Notes: a model not told the origin generated them from the letters alone. DNA of 64,000 nucleotides from Siphonodentalium dalli (GCA_032622095.1 CP136064.1:4767512-4831511); one strand, 5' to 3'. Numbered from the stretch's first letter, positions 48,281-59,010 are shown. Made by a program: numbers and translations.

Positions 48281-48623
48281 CATACAACTATTTGAATCTA
48301 ATCTGGATTCATGGAGCAGGTCGCTGTCACAATGTCAACAATTAGTCACATCCATGTCCCCAAGTCACGGTATTAATGACTTCGTCGATAACTCAATACA
48401 GAAACAAATATTTAATGATAATATTCGCACCAAACTTCTCAAAAATAGCAATCGACGTGATCATCCAAGGAACAAACTTAGAACGTATAGAACATTCAAA
48501 ACGATGACTTCTTTGGACAAATATATCAACATCATTTCCGTCCCAAAATAGCGCGAATCCCTGACAAAATTAAGAATAAGTTGCCACACCTTGGGCATCG
48601 AACGCGGACGCTACTTCGATTTC
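48281..48623 (+). pseudogene. LINE ORF2 C-terminal fragment, part 1
   Basis: The frame reads KLRTYRTFKTM, a stop at about 48549, then ESLTKLRISCHTLGIERGRYFDF. This is the C-terminal region found after the RT domain in CR1/L2-like LINE ORF2 proteins (KLRTY..FK, then R..LTKLRIS.H.L.IE.GRY). One in-frame stop marks it as dead. The 5' end is truncated inside an AAATAAG repeat. The frame breaks at GATTTC, where the palindrome-array transposon entered, and continues at 51189. Upstream codons in the same open frame (from 48243) are repeat sequence. Confidence 0.75.
48618..48623. repeat. Target-site duplication GATTTC, left
   Basis: Repeated at 51189-51194. With a single copy kept, the LINE frame reads GRYFDFDEADRIC, which is what the family predicts at this point, so 6 bp is the true duplication length. 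Confidence 0.85.
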
Positions 48624-48659
48624 TACGGCGGCCTGGAACCGCCACCCCCTCTTCAGTTA

Positions 48660-48982
48660 GTATCCTGATATATCAGGTTACGTATCCTGATATATCAGGT
48701 TACGTATCCTGATATACCAGATTAGTATCCTGATATATCAGGTTATTATCCTGATATATCAGGTTACGTATCCTGATATATCAGGTTACGTGTCCTGATA
48801 TATCAGGTTATTATCCTGATATATCAGGTTACGTATCCTAATATATCAGGTTATTATCCTGATATATCAGGTTACGTATCCTGATATATCAGGTTACGTA
48901 TCCTGATATATCAGGTTATTATCCTGATATATCAGGTTATGTATCCTGATATATCAGGTTATGTATCCTGATATATCAGGTT
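48660..48982 (+). repeat. Palindrome array, left, about 15 units
   Basis: CCTGATATATCAGG, a perfect 14-bp palindrome, repeats every 18-22 bases separated by TTAT or TTACGTAT. Three units carry changes. Forms the bulk of the left TIR. Confidence 0.95.
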
Positions 48983-49034
48983 GTCTCGACCAATCCAGAA
49001 TGTCGTCTTTCATTGGCGGAGGCTTGTGGTTGGT

Positions 49035-49640
49035 TCCATATTAAGTTTGGTGACGATGAGGATGAGTGATGTGGCATGTACATGTAGGCGATTAACCACA
49101 CACCCCTCACCAAACTTCATATGGATCTTCAGGGAGCCATCTATTTTTTCCCGAAATTCGTTAGAAAACATGGCCGCCATCAGTCATCTTGGATTTCAAA
49201 TTTGGATCCATTGGCACACCCAGCAGAACAAATATCGGAACAAATATTTTAAAACATTATACAGGCGTGTTTTGGGTCACCTCTGGGGATATCAAATGTT
49301 TCCGAATTTCGTTGAAAGCATTTCCGCCCTTTTGGATTTTAAACTTTGTATGACTAAATGATTTGGCACACAATACAGACCACATCTTTTATATAGTCCT
49401 TACTGAACTTCATATGGATCTTCTGGGAGATGGGAGCCACCAAAAATGTCATTGAAAAACATGGGAGGTATCCAATTATTACGCAATTCATGAAAAGAAA
49501 ACATGGCCACCAGCAGGATTTCATTCGCACACCATGCATCCCTCATTTATTGGTGAAATGTTTTAAATGAAAACAAGAGATGGACTGTCGTCCGGTGCAC
49601 ACCCCCTTGTGGATTACCGCATAGTGTGAGCATATCTATA
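49035..49640. repeat. Interior spacer with imperfect repeats
   Basis: ACTTCATATGGATCTTC.GGGAG, then GAAAACATGG, appears twice (about 49115-49170 and 49410-49465). No coding domain is recognised. Confidence 0.45.
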
Positions 49641-49659
49641 ACTTATGACTGCTATACTC

Positions 49660-50215
49660 AGACAGATTGGACCCAAAAAATCAGAATTTTCATATAAACA
49701 AAGATGAATAACTATAGAACAAAAAACAAAACAAATCAGTTGAATGTGCCATTAAATGTCCTCATATTGGTGAACATCCATACAAAATTTCATTGAGATC
49801 CGAGCATTACTAATCAAGTTATGACCTGAACAGACATCGGATGGACCAAACAGCCAACATTTCCAGATAAACAAAGATGAATAACTCTAGTATGGAAAAG
49901 CGAAACAGAACAATGGAACCCACTATTGAATGTCATCATACTAGTGAACATCCATACCAAATTTCATTGAGATCCCAGCACAACTGTTGAAGTTACGACA
50001 CGAACAGACACCAGACGGACCAAAAATCCAAAATTTCCAGATAAACAATGATGAATAACTCTAGAATGGAAAATCCGAACAAAACGATGGAAACCTCTAT
50101 TTAATTTCCTCATAGTAGTGAACATCCATACCTAATTTCATTGAGATCTGAGCACTACTGTTAAAGTTATGACATGAACAGACATCGGACGGACGTACTG
50201 ACGGACGCACATACA
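49660..50215 (+). repeat. ~174-bp tandem repeat, three units, then GGAC-rich end
   Basis: ATAAACAAAGATGAATAACT recurs near 49695, 49867 and 50042, each followed by GTGAACATCCATAC, AATTTCATTGAGATC and GAACAGACA. Ends in GACGGACG-type repeats at 50180-50233. Confidence 0.8.
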
Positions 50216-50401
50216 GACGCACGGACGGACGGAAAAATGGGGTATAACAATATCATCTACAGAATACAAGCCCATTGCGTACATTATTGTAACTTTTTGA
50301 CTTTCCTTCTTCTATAGGAGTCCTTTATCATTCTATTGACAGCTCAGCATGAAATTAACACCTACCAACGTTGAGCTACAGTGTCATTGACACTTTCATT
50401 T

Positions 50402-50470
50402 GAACTTATTATCTAATCATTTCCGAAGGGAACTACTCGTCAATGATTATTTAGTATAGAAAGGGTTAAT
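50402..50470 (+). repeat. Single dispersed unit of the 68-bp minisatellite
   Basis: GGGAACTACTCGTCAATGAT and TATTTAGTATAGAAAGGGTT match the units at 4556-5133 in order. Confidence 0.7.
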
Positions 50471-50556
50471 AATGGACTGGTCATCGCTCAGTGGATGGTT
50501 CGGTTCTTGCTAACACTTCCGTGACTGGGGCTCCTTGAAATTTTGCAAAAACCTGT

Positions 50557-50628
50557 GCCAATGAACTCTTTTATATATGCGAGTCTCCTACTGGTAGCCT
50601 CGCATATATAAGAGCATATACATTGGCC
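50557..50628. repeat. ~70-bp hairpin related to the piggyBac-like MITE hairpins
   Basis: CCAATGAACTC..TATATATGCGAG, loop, CTCGCATATATAAGAG, CATTGGCC. The flanking words CCTGTG and CTAA also match hairpin 1 at 7910-7976. Confidence 0.8.
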
Positions 50629-50703
50629 TAACAATATTGACTAAGAATCCAACCAACCACAAGCCTCCGCCAATGAGACGACACTCTGGATCGGTCGAGA
50701 CAT

Positions 50704-51150
50704 AACCTGATATATCGGGATAATAACCTGATATATCAGGATACGTAACCTGATATATCAGGATAATAACCTGATATATCAGGATACATAACCTGATATA
50801 TCAGGATAATAACCTGATATATCAGGATACGTAACCTGATATATCAGGATACGTAACCTGATATATCAGGATACGTAACCTGATATATCAAGATAATAAC
50901 CTGATATGTCAGGATACGTAACCTGATATATCAGGATACGTAACCTGATATATCAGGATAATAACCTGATATATCAGGATACTAACCTGATATATCAGGT
51001 AATAACCTGATATATCAGGATACGTAACCTGATATATCAGGATAATAACCTGATATATCATGATACGTAACCTGATATATCAGGATAATAACCTGATATA
51101 TCAGGATACGTAACCTGATATATCAGGATACTAACCTGATATATCAGGAA
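50704..51150 (-). repeat. Palindrome array, right, about 21 units
   Basis: Mirror partner of 48660-48982 with units AACCTGATATATCAGGATAC or AACCTGATATATCAGGATAA. It has about six more units than the left array, so arrays change length independently after or during movement. Confidence 0.95.
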
Positions 51151-51188
51151 ACTAACTGAAGAGGAGGTGGCGGTTCCAGGCCGCCGTA

Positions 51189-51742
51189 GATTTCGACGAA
51201 GCGGACCGAATTTGCGAAACATGCAATGAAATCGACAATTATTTACTGTACTTCTTCTGTCAGACGAGCGCGCCCTATTCTACGAGAACATATCACCCAA
51301 TCTGTTAAACATCCCCAACGAGAAACTATTTAAACAAATAATGATCAGCAGCGACTCAAAAACTATGCGGGATTTGGGGCACACTTTGTCCACTATGGAT
51401 TGAAAAAGAAAGGGGTTTGGCAACAGAGTAACGACTCTTAAATCGAGTACAACAAAAAAGGAACAAAGATTCTTCGACTTGAGACCATGTCAGTGTTGCC
51501 AGTATCAACTCTGAATGGTATGTTTGCCAATCATCTACATATATTATCTGAACGTATGATAGGCATATACCGGTATAACATATGTATATTGTCATATATA
51601 AGCATATACCGCCATATATCATTGTTGTTACATTGTACTTTGTTTCATGTAATCCGTCCATTTTGTCTTGTTATTCTGTGTTCATGTACATTTGACCATA
51701 TATGGTGTAACGTACAAATAAACATGATTGATTGATTGATTG
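51189..51742 (+). pseudogene. LINE ORF2 C-terminal fragment, part 2, and 3' tail
   Basis: The frame resumes with DFDEADRICETCNEIDNY, keeping the paired cysteines (R.C..C) typical of the LINE ORF2 C-terminus, then SAPYSTRTYHP-like sequence; later parts need frame changes. A ~450-base 3' untranslated-like region ends in AATAAACATG followed by ATTG tandem repeats at about 51726-51742, a common 3' end for CR1-like LINEs. Immediately after it the broken AAATAAG unit continues. Confidence 0.7.
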
Positions 51743-52399
51743 GTAAGTCATGTGTTTATTCGTGTTGTTTTCCAGCCTGTGTTCGAGAAAATAATCCCAT
51801 AACGGGCTTATTTTAATGAGCGAAATAAGCTATATTGGAATTATTAAGACTCATTATATATGTATGCTATATTTGAACCTAAAACAAGGATGTTAAAACA
51901 GTCCAATGTGGGATTATTTCCATAAGAAATAAGCCCATATTGGTATTATTTAATCCACATTTATTCATCGCAACATATATTCTCGTAAAAATAGGTTCAT
52001 ATTGGACCTAAAGATTCACATAGGTTCATATTGGACTTATTCGATTCTGAAATAATTCCACAGTGAACTACTACCCGCTATTCAGCTAAATGGCATGGGC
52101 CACAGTTAAAACACATTTTAAAGAGCGTGAGTCTGGTATGTCGTGTCGATGAAAACATTGAGGTTAAATAATGCCAGTATGAGCTTAATTCGCTCATTAA
52201 AATAAGCCCGTTATGTGCTTATTTTTATGAGAACAGGATGAAACATGTCCTCGTGCAAATAGGTTCATATTGGACCTACATGTAACTAATCACAGGTTTA
52301 TGTTGGAACTATCTGATTCTGAAATAAGTACATACTGAGTCCCTTATTCCGTTGAATGGCGCCAAACACCTTACAAAGAGCGTAGCTTTGGTAAGTTGT

Positions 52400-52800
52400 G
52401 TTTATGAAAAAAGGCAGATTAAATCATTCCGATATGGGCTCATTTCGTATGTAAATAGTCCCATATTGTACTGTGTTTTAAACAGACTGTTCCCCAAAAT
52501 TCCGCACATTATCTGCTTATAAATAATTTATTTTAGGTAGATAATCTGATTAGAATGTCCTCATTTTCAGTCCATAATGTGCTGAAAATGAGAATATTTT
52601 AGTCACATTATCGACTCATAATGGGGCAATTCAGATTATGTGCGGACAATCACACAACTAAGCCAACCCATAACTTTTCAGATGTACGCTATTTAAAGAC
52701 ATAATATGGATTTGTTCGGGTATGTGAAACTGATAAGTTAGCATTCAGGCGCTATGTCAACTGGAGGAATGTAGCATTTTAGTAACATATGGCAATAGTC
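52400..52800 (+). repeat. Segment duplicated within block 3, copy 1
   Basis: Shares with copy 2 (about 53660-54040) the run CCATATTGTAC, hairpin module, CAGATGTACGC and GTGAAACTGATAAGTTAGCA, CATTCAGGCGCTATGTCAA. The two lie about 1.26 kb apart, indicating a local duplication. Confidence 0.65.
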
Positions 52801-53659
52801 CCATATTGTACTGCTTTAAAAGCCGAGATTTAGGTCGATATAGAGCTTATATATATTGCGATTAATTAATGCCAAAATTATCGCTCGTTAAAATACGGCC
52901 GTTAAGTGCTTATTTTCACGAAAATAGCTTGACATCTGCATGGCAAGTGTTGAGTTGTTTAATCGTGTTGTTTTCCAGCCTGTTGACGTGAAAATAAGCA
53001 CACCACGTGCCTATCTCATATTGTTATGTGCTTATTTTCATGAGAACAGGGTGACGTCTGCATGGTAAGTCTTGAGTTGGTTTATTTGTGTTGTGCCACA
53101 ACACGAATTGCTAAAATAAGCATGACGAGCTTATCGCATATTGAAATATCTATAGGGCTGTTATAATAACCAGCGTTTAGGCCCATATGAAGCTTATTTA
53201 GTTTTCAAATAATGGCAGTTTGCAGTCTGTTTTCGTGAAAATAAACACAAAACAGGACTTATTTTAATGAGCGAAATAAGCTCATACAGAGGTATAATTT
53301 AACTTAATATGTATACATGTACGCTATATATATGGACCTATAAACGCGGCTTTTTAAACAGACAATATCAGACTGTTCTATCGAACTAGTCCTATATTGG
53401 TATTATTCAATCTAATTTGTTTTCATCGCAACATATCCTCATGTAAATAGGTTCATATTTGACCTGTAAGTATTCACATAGGTTCTTTTGATTCTGATAT
53501 AAGTCCACAGTAAGCTTATAGCCATTATTCGGTTGAATGGCGAGGGCAGCATTGACTATAAAGAGCTTGAATCTGGTAGGTTGTGTCGATGAAAAAAGCT
53601 AGATTAATAATACTGATATGGGTTTATTTCAGTAAAAACAATACAATTAGGGTAGCTTT

Positions 53660-54040
53660 GGTAAGTAAGTGATAAACTAAGGTAGATAAAATAATGCCAA
53701 TATGGGCTTATTTCTTATGTAAATAGTCCCATATTGTACCGTTTTAAACAGCCTGTTCCCAAAATTCCCGCACATTATCTGCTTATATAAAAAGTTAATA
53801 TTCTAGGTAGATAATCTGGTTATGAACGCTCTCATTTTGAGTCGATAATGTGCTGAAAATTGTACCAAATTAGTCACATTATCGCCTCATAATGGAACAA
53901 ATCTAAGCAGATTATGAGCGGACAATGACACAACTAAGCCAACCCACAGCTTATCAGATGTACGCACTTTAAAGACATATTATGGACTTGTACGGGTATG
54001 TGAAACTGATAAGTTAGCATTCAGGCGCTATGTCAAGTAA
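53660..54040 (+). repeat. Segment duplicated within block 3, copy 2
   Basis: Partner of 52400-52800; GTGAAACTGATAAGTTAGCA and the following GCGCTATGTCAA are unique to this pair in the window. Confidence 0.65.
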
Positions 54041-56014
54041 ATCGACCGTACCTCTCCATAGAAATCATCGTCTGAACTACGCTCAATTGTAAATATTTAC
54101 TTCTGGAATCGGGACTATTGGCGACAATACGGGCTTATATCATATTATTATGTGCCTATTTTCACGAGAACAGTCTTGAGTTGGTTTATTTGTGTTGTAT
54201 TCCACAACACAAATTGCAAAAATAATCATAAGATGTTCTTATCGCATATTGAAATATCCCATATAGGGCTGTTATAATAATCAAATAATCAAATAATGAC
54301 AATATGCAGCTTGTTCTCGTAAAAATAAGCTCATAACGGGCTTATTTTAATGAGCGAATTAAGCTCATATACTGCCATTATTGAACCTAAACGCGATTTT
54401 TAAAGCAGTCAAATGTTGACTATTTCTATGTAAGCCCATATTGGTATTATTTAATCTACTTTTTTTCATCTCAACATATCCTCAGGTTTATATTGGACCT
54501 AAATATTCACACAGTTCATATTGGACTTATTTTATTCTGAAATAAGCCCACGGTGAGCGTATATATACCAGTTATTCCGTAGAATGGCGCGGGCCACAGT
54601 GAAAATACCTTCTAAAGAGCGTGAATCTAGTAAGTTATCTCGATGAGAATAGGTAGATAGATTAAATAGTGCCAATATGGGCATATTTCGTATGGAAATA
54701 GTCCCATGTTAGACTGTCTTAAAACCCGCATTTTCTGTCCATATCGTATACTGCGGTTAAATAATGGCAATATTTAGTTCATAATAACATGGCGTTTATG
54801 TGCTTATTTTCACGAGAACAGTCTGCATGTTGACATTATTTGAAAACTGAAATACGTCAATTTGGCCTAAACGCTAGTTATTAAAACAGCCTTACATGTA
54901 CATGTATATGGGTTATTTCAATATGAGGAAAACCCGTATTGTGCTTATTTTCACGAGAACACGATTAAACAACTCAAGACTTGTCATGCTGTTCTCATGA
55001 AAATAAGTAAAAACGGACATATTTTAATGCGCGATATAAGCTGATATTGGAATTATTTTGCCACAATATACGCTCAATATGGATCTAACACACTGTTTTT
55101 ATAAATAAAGCAGTACAATATGGGATTATTTCCATACGTATCAAGCCCAAATTGAAATGATTTAATCTGCCTCTTTTCATCGACACGACTTACCAATTTC
55201 ACGATCTTTATAATGTTTTCACTGCGGTTATAACGGAATAACGATTTAAGCTCACTATGGAGTTATTTCATAATCAAATTATTTCAAATATCAACCTATG
55301 CGAATAGCTACATGTAGGTCCAATTTGAACCTATTTGCACGACGATGTGTTTCATCATGTTCTCGTAAAAATAAGCACATAACGCTGCGAAACGGGCTTA
55401 TTTTAATGAGCGAATTAAGCTCCCATTGTCATTATTTAACAACCGAAACTTGTTTATCGACATGCAGCCTGTTCTCCCAAAAACCCGCAGATTATCTGCT
55501 TATACATAAACATATTTAGGTAGATAATATGCTTAGAATCTCATAAATTTAAGTCGATAATGTGCTGAAAATGAGACAATTTTAGTCACATTATCGACTG
55601 CCAATGAGTCGATTGTAATCAGATTGTGTGCAGAAAATGACACAAATAAGCCAACTCACGGCTTTCATGTGTATGTTCTTTATAGCATGTGTTTTCAATG
55701 TGGCCGCGCCATAAAACGAAATGACGGATATGATCTATTATCTGCTTATTTCACAATAAAATGTACCTATTTCACATTATAGGCCGATTATGTGCCTATT
55801 TGAGGGAGGATATGTTGCGACACGACATACCAGATTCACGCTCTTTATAATGTGTTTTAACTGCGGCTCGCTTCATTCAACTAAATAACGGGTATAAACT
55901 CACTAATGGCTTATTTCCGAATCAATTACGTCCATTGAAACATATGTTAATATGTATGCCCAATATGAACCTATTTTCGCGAGGATAAGTTGCGATGAAA
56001 AACGGTAGATTTAA

Positions 56015-56493
56015 AGGTACTCAATCCGTAAAGATGGTCCCCATCTCAACAGATTCCAACAACAACAATCCGATCAGAGGGTCCTATATTACAATTTCTT
56101 TGGCTTTGGGGGTAAAAAATATTTGATTCGAGTCGAGGAACCCATCAAACAAAGCTCAGAGTTATTAGATATTGATTTTTGAAATTTGTTAATTGCTCGA
56201 GATGAGTACTAATAACTGCCGTCAATTTGGTAACCTGCTCGAGATTTTACGCCAAAACTCTATTCAAACAGACAAGGATGGATAACTCTATAATCAAGTG
56301 GTAATAATAACGAAATTTTTACTGTCTTCTGGGCCAGAAAGAATTCCCGATAATGAAAAATAATAGATTTCTAAAATCGATATCTAACAAATCTGAGCTT
56401 TGATGGGTGACTTCCTCGACTCGAATCAAATATTTTTGACCCCCGAACCCATTGAAATAGTAATTGAGAGGAGTTTTATCGGATTGAGTACCT
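56015..56493. mobile_element. TTAA-flanked foldback MITE, 479 bp
   Basis: Ends AGGTACTCAATCCG and complement, flanked by TTAA at 56011-56014 and 56494-56497. Similarity between arms continues inward (ATATTTGATTCGAGTCGAGG, CCATCAAA, AGCTCAGA, GATAT.GATTTT), so most of the element is an imperfect inverted repeat. It sits in an AAATAAG unit (GGTAGATTTAA then ATAATGACAATATGGG). TTAA targets are used by piggyBac and Kolobok; lack of CCC ends argues against canonical piggyBac. Confidence 0.8.
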
Positions 56494-56497
56494 TTAA

Positions 56498-56790
56498 TAA
56501 TGACAATATGGGAGATAGTCCCATATTGGACTGTTTTATAAACTGAGTTTTAGGTCCATATAGAGCGTATATTGTGATTAAATAATACCAATGGGGGCTT
56601 ATATCGCTCATTAAAATAAGACCGTAACGTGCTTATTTTTATGGAAACCATACATGTACTCCCATAGTGTACGTTTATCTCCACACAGAGCCTATATTGC
56701 TATGAGCTTATTTCGCTCATTAAAATAAGCCGGGAGTGTGGCTATTTTCACGAGATCAGGCTGTGAAGTAGCATATACATGTACTATACA
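56498..56790. repeat. AAATAAG-family fragment
   Basis: Second half of the unit broken by the MITE: AGTCCCATATTGGACTGTTT, TAGGTCCATATAGAGCGTAT and TTATTTCGCTCATTAAAATA. Confidence 0.7.
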
Positions 56791-57136
56791 TTCCTTTTTC
56801 ATATACATATGTTGTACTTCCGTATATATTCATATTAAAATATTCTTCATATTTCATACAGAATACTATATCATTATGTCCATGCAGTGTATCACAACTA
56901 CAATTTACCATATCTTATCCTAATTTAATTAAAGGTTTAAACCAAAACATAGTTCGTACTTTAATTGGGTCGGGTTGTTCCGGGTCGCTTGGTGTCCCGT
57001 TCCTGTATATACAAGTATATACATGTGTATATAGTACATCTGACTACAGACCGAATCGGGACCACATGGACAACTCGCGCGGGCGTATGTTAGGGTGGGT
57101 TGTCCAGATTTTCCGGGGCTGGTTGTCTCACGTTTT
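56791..57136. other. No gene seen
   Basis: AT-rich. A weak inverted pair, GTTGTTCCGGGTCGCTTGGT with GACCACATGGACAAC, flanks about 50 bases at 56973-57075; I cannot tell whether it is an element end. Confidence 0.4.
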
Positions 57137-57535
57137 TATTAGCTCACCTGAGACGAAGTCTCCGGTGGAGCTATTGTCATCACTCTTCGTCCGTCGTCCG
57201 TCCATCGTCCGTCCGTCCGTCCATCCGTCCGTCTACAATTCTTTGAACATCTTCTCCTCTGGAACCATGAAACCGAATGGGTTCATATTTGGTGTGTATG
57301 TTTCCAAGGTGACTCTCATTCAGATTTGTTCAAATGAGGACACTGGGTCAAATAGTTGCGAAGCCAGGGCCATAACTCTTTGCCACCATAGTAATTCTTA
57401 CAACGACTTCTCAAATTTCATTGGGCCGAATGGGTTCGTATTTGATACAAAGGGTCCTTGGGGGACTGTTATTCAGATTTGTTCAAATGAGGTCACTGGA
57501 TCGAATGTGGGCGGAGCCAGGACATAACTAAAAAA
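57137..57535 (+). repeat. GTCCGTCC-rich dispersed repeat (bivalve-type)
   Basis: Opens with a terminal hairpin, AGCTCACCTGAGAC, GAA, GTCTCCGGTGGAGCT (57141-57172), then a GTCCGTCC microsatellite (57186-57235), then GGGTTCATATTTGGTGTGTA, GATTTGTTCAAATGAGG and GGGCCATAACTCTT. I recognise this arrangement from bivalve genomes (memory, not searched). The second half is internally duplicated (CCGAATGGGTTC..ATTTG twice). The 153-codon open frame across it (57066-57527) has no known domain and is not accepted as a gene. Confidence 0.7.
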
Positions 57536-57944
57536 CAAAAATTTAATTAAGATTTTTTGAATTCTCACCTTGCTCAATTTAACAATCCAAAAAATTAGTT
57601 TTTAAACATTATATGAAATTTGAAAAAAGTGACACCATTATAACATCTGCAGAGTTATGAAACTTTAATCTTTAATGAAATTACAGAAATATTCCATTAC
57701 CCATCCCCCATCCCATATGGCCCAGACCCACCCCACCCTGCAGTGGCCTGCACCCAACCAACATCCCTTCCAACGGATATCATCTCCAGCTTCCAACTTT
57801 AATACCTGTTCTATTAAAGTTGCAGATATATCTTTGTGGATAGACAGAGAGAGACACATGTCATTAATCTAGATTACAATAAAATGTCATCTGGCAGCTT
57901 GTGTAAACATTACTGCTAGCAATTTTAAACAAACTGCCTGAATT
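57536..57944. other. No gene seen
   Basis: Unrecognised AT-rich DNA with a C-rich CCCATCCCCCATCCCAT stretch near 57699. Opposed short open frames overlap here and neither has support. Confidence 0.45.
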
Positions 57945-58368
57945 TAGTGTCTGACATTTGCATAATGAGGTCCCCAGAGGGTGAATTTCGTGTTGCAACC
58001 CTGTACAGCAGGCTAGCATCACCAAATACACCCTCCATGGACCTAATTCTGCTTAGGCATCATCTTCTGGGAAGTATCTTAAGTATCAAATTGAAATTTT
58101 GTTTTAGTTACTTTTTTACTTTTTCCCTTCAGTTCAGTTTCTATGCCCCCCCTAATTTGCAGAAGATAAAATGCATAATTGAGGCGCTCAATGGGTGTGC
58201 ATTACAAACTTCAACTTTAGAACTTAAATATGTTCCTATATAGGTTTCCCATGGCTGGTGAGGCCTAATCAGACTGAGGATGAATCTGGTGATGCTAGCA
58301 CACCTTGCGGAATATTGTCATTAAATTCACCATTTGGGGACCTCATTCTGCAAATGTCTGACACACTA
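57945..58368. mobile_element. Small inverted-repeat element (MITE-like), about 424 bp
   Basis: TAGTGT, CTGACATTTGC and ATGAGGTCCCCA at the left are mirrored by TGGGGACCTCATTCTGCAAA, TGTC and ACACTA at the right. Inner words (GCTAGCATCACCA) are mirrored as well. The TA at both edges could be a TA duplication, but the flanks do not prove it. Confidence 0.65.
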
Positions 58369-58480
58369 TATGCAGACATGGCTGGCATATTATTTTCTTA
58401 ACCACCGCATATCCAGATGAAATCATACCCTGATTTTTCAAAGAAACATTGGGGGGGGGTATATTGGATTGAATTTGTCT
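58270..58480 (+). repeat. Segment duplicated about 540 bp further on, copy 1
   Basis: Shares GTCATTAAATTCACC, GACCTCATTCTGCAAA, ATATTATTTTCTTAACCAC, GAAATCATACCCT and TTGGGGGGGGGTATATTG with 58830-59010. Confidence 0.75.
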
Positions 58481-58800
58481 TATGTCTGTCAGGCGGTCCT
58501 TCCACTCGTCTGTCTGTTGGGATGTCTATCCATCCGTCTATCAACAATTGTTTTCTTCTCCATATTAAAGACCAAATATGTTTATATATTTCAGTGTGCA
58601 TGTTCCCTAGGTGACTCACAATCAGATTTGTTCAAATAAGTTCATCATATCAAATAGGTGCGAAGCTAGGGCCATAACTCTTTCCTCCATAGTAAATCTT
58701 AAAATTTCTTCTCAAGAACCATTGAGCCTATATTAGTTTATATTTGGTATGGATGGGCCTCGGGTGACCGGGTTCAGATTTGTTCAAATTGGGTCATTTT
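58481..58800 (+). repeat. Second, decayed copy of the GTCC-rich repeat
   Basis: GGCGGTCCTTCCACTCGTCT, CATCCGTCTATCAACAATTG, GATTTGTTCAAAT and GGGCCATAACTCTTTCCTCC follow the order of 57137-57535. The terminal hairpin is missing. Confidence 0.65.
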
Positions 58801-59010
58801 AGGAAATGAGGTCCCCATAGGGTGAATTCGTTGATGCTTTTCCACCTTGGGGAATAGTGTCATTAAATTCACCTTTTGTGGACCTCATTCTGCAAAGATC
58901 AGACATACTAAATACAGACTTGGCTGTTCCAATATTATTTTCTTAACCACGTACCACTTATCCAGGTGAAATCATACCCTATTGGATATTGGGGGGGGGG
59001 TATATTGATA
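58800..59010 (+). repeat. Deleted copy of the small inverted-repeat element and flank
   Basis: ATGAGGTCCCCATAGGGTGA at the left and GTGGACCTCATTCTGCAAAG at the right are only about 60 bases apart, so the interior is lost. The right part is the duplicate of 58270-58480. Confidence 0.65.

Larger units (their letters stand above)
48624..51188. mobile_element. TIR transposon with palindrome-array ends, 2.57 kb
   Basis: Ends are inverted copies starting TACGGCGGCCTGGAACCGCC, followed by CTCTTCAGTTAG, a long array of CCTGATATATCAGG units, and an inner segment (TCTCGACC..CCAGA.TGTCGTCT, GGCGGAGGCTTGTGGTTGG). The left TIR spans about 48624-49034 and the right about 50651-51188. The centre holds ~174-bp tandem repeats, a GGAC-rich stretch, one 68-bp minisatellite unit and a ~70-bp hairpin. 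No transposase frame; the open frame at 48981-49361 overlaps TIR and spacer. It inserted into the LINE with a 6-bp duplication. The TAY-type end and 6-bp duplication parallel the element at 6615-8267. Confidence 0.85.
51743..56010. repeat. AAATAAG-family repeat block 3
   Basis: The largest block of the family, both orientations, with hairpin modules near 52542, 53812 and 55525. Units begin or end at CAGCCTGTTCTCGTG and GAGGATATGTTGCG. No coding region. Ends at the TTAA insertion of the MITE at 56015. Confidence 0.75.

Noticed and set aside
48660-48982. Regularly spaced palindromes resembling a CRISPR array
   Set aside because: Spacers are 4-8 bases of the same sequence, the array is mirrored at 50704-51150 as a transposon end, and the setting is eukaryotic.
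48981-49361. 126-codon open frame as a gene
   Set aside because: It begins in the palindrome-array TIR and crosses imperfect repeats; no recognisable domain.
5345-51742. Treating the RT piece at 5.4 kb and the C-terminal piece at 48.3-51.7 kb as one split LINE
   Set aside because: They do not overlap, lie over 40 kb apart in different repeat contexts and cannot be shown to belong to the same family.
56015-56493. Assigning the TTAA MITE to piggyBac
   Set aside because: Target matches, but the ends start AGGTACTC rather than CCC; left unassigned.
57066-57527. 153-codon open frame as a gene
   Set aside because: It runs through a GTCCGTCC microsatellite and a dispersed repeat; no domain or splice support.
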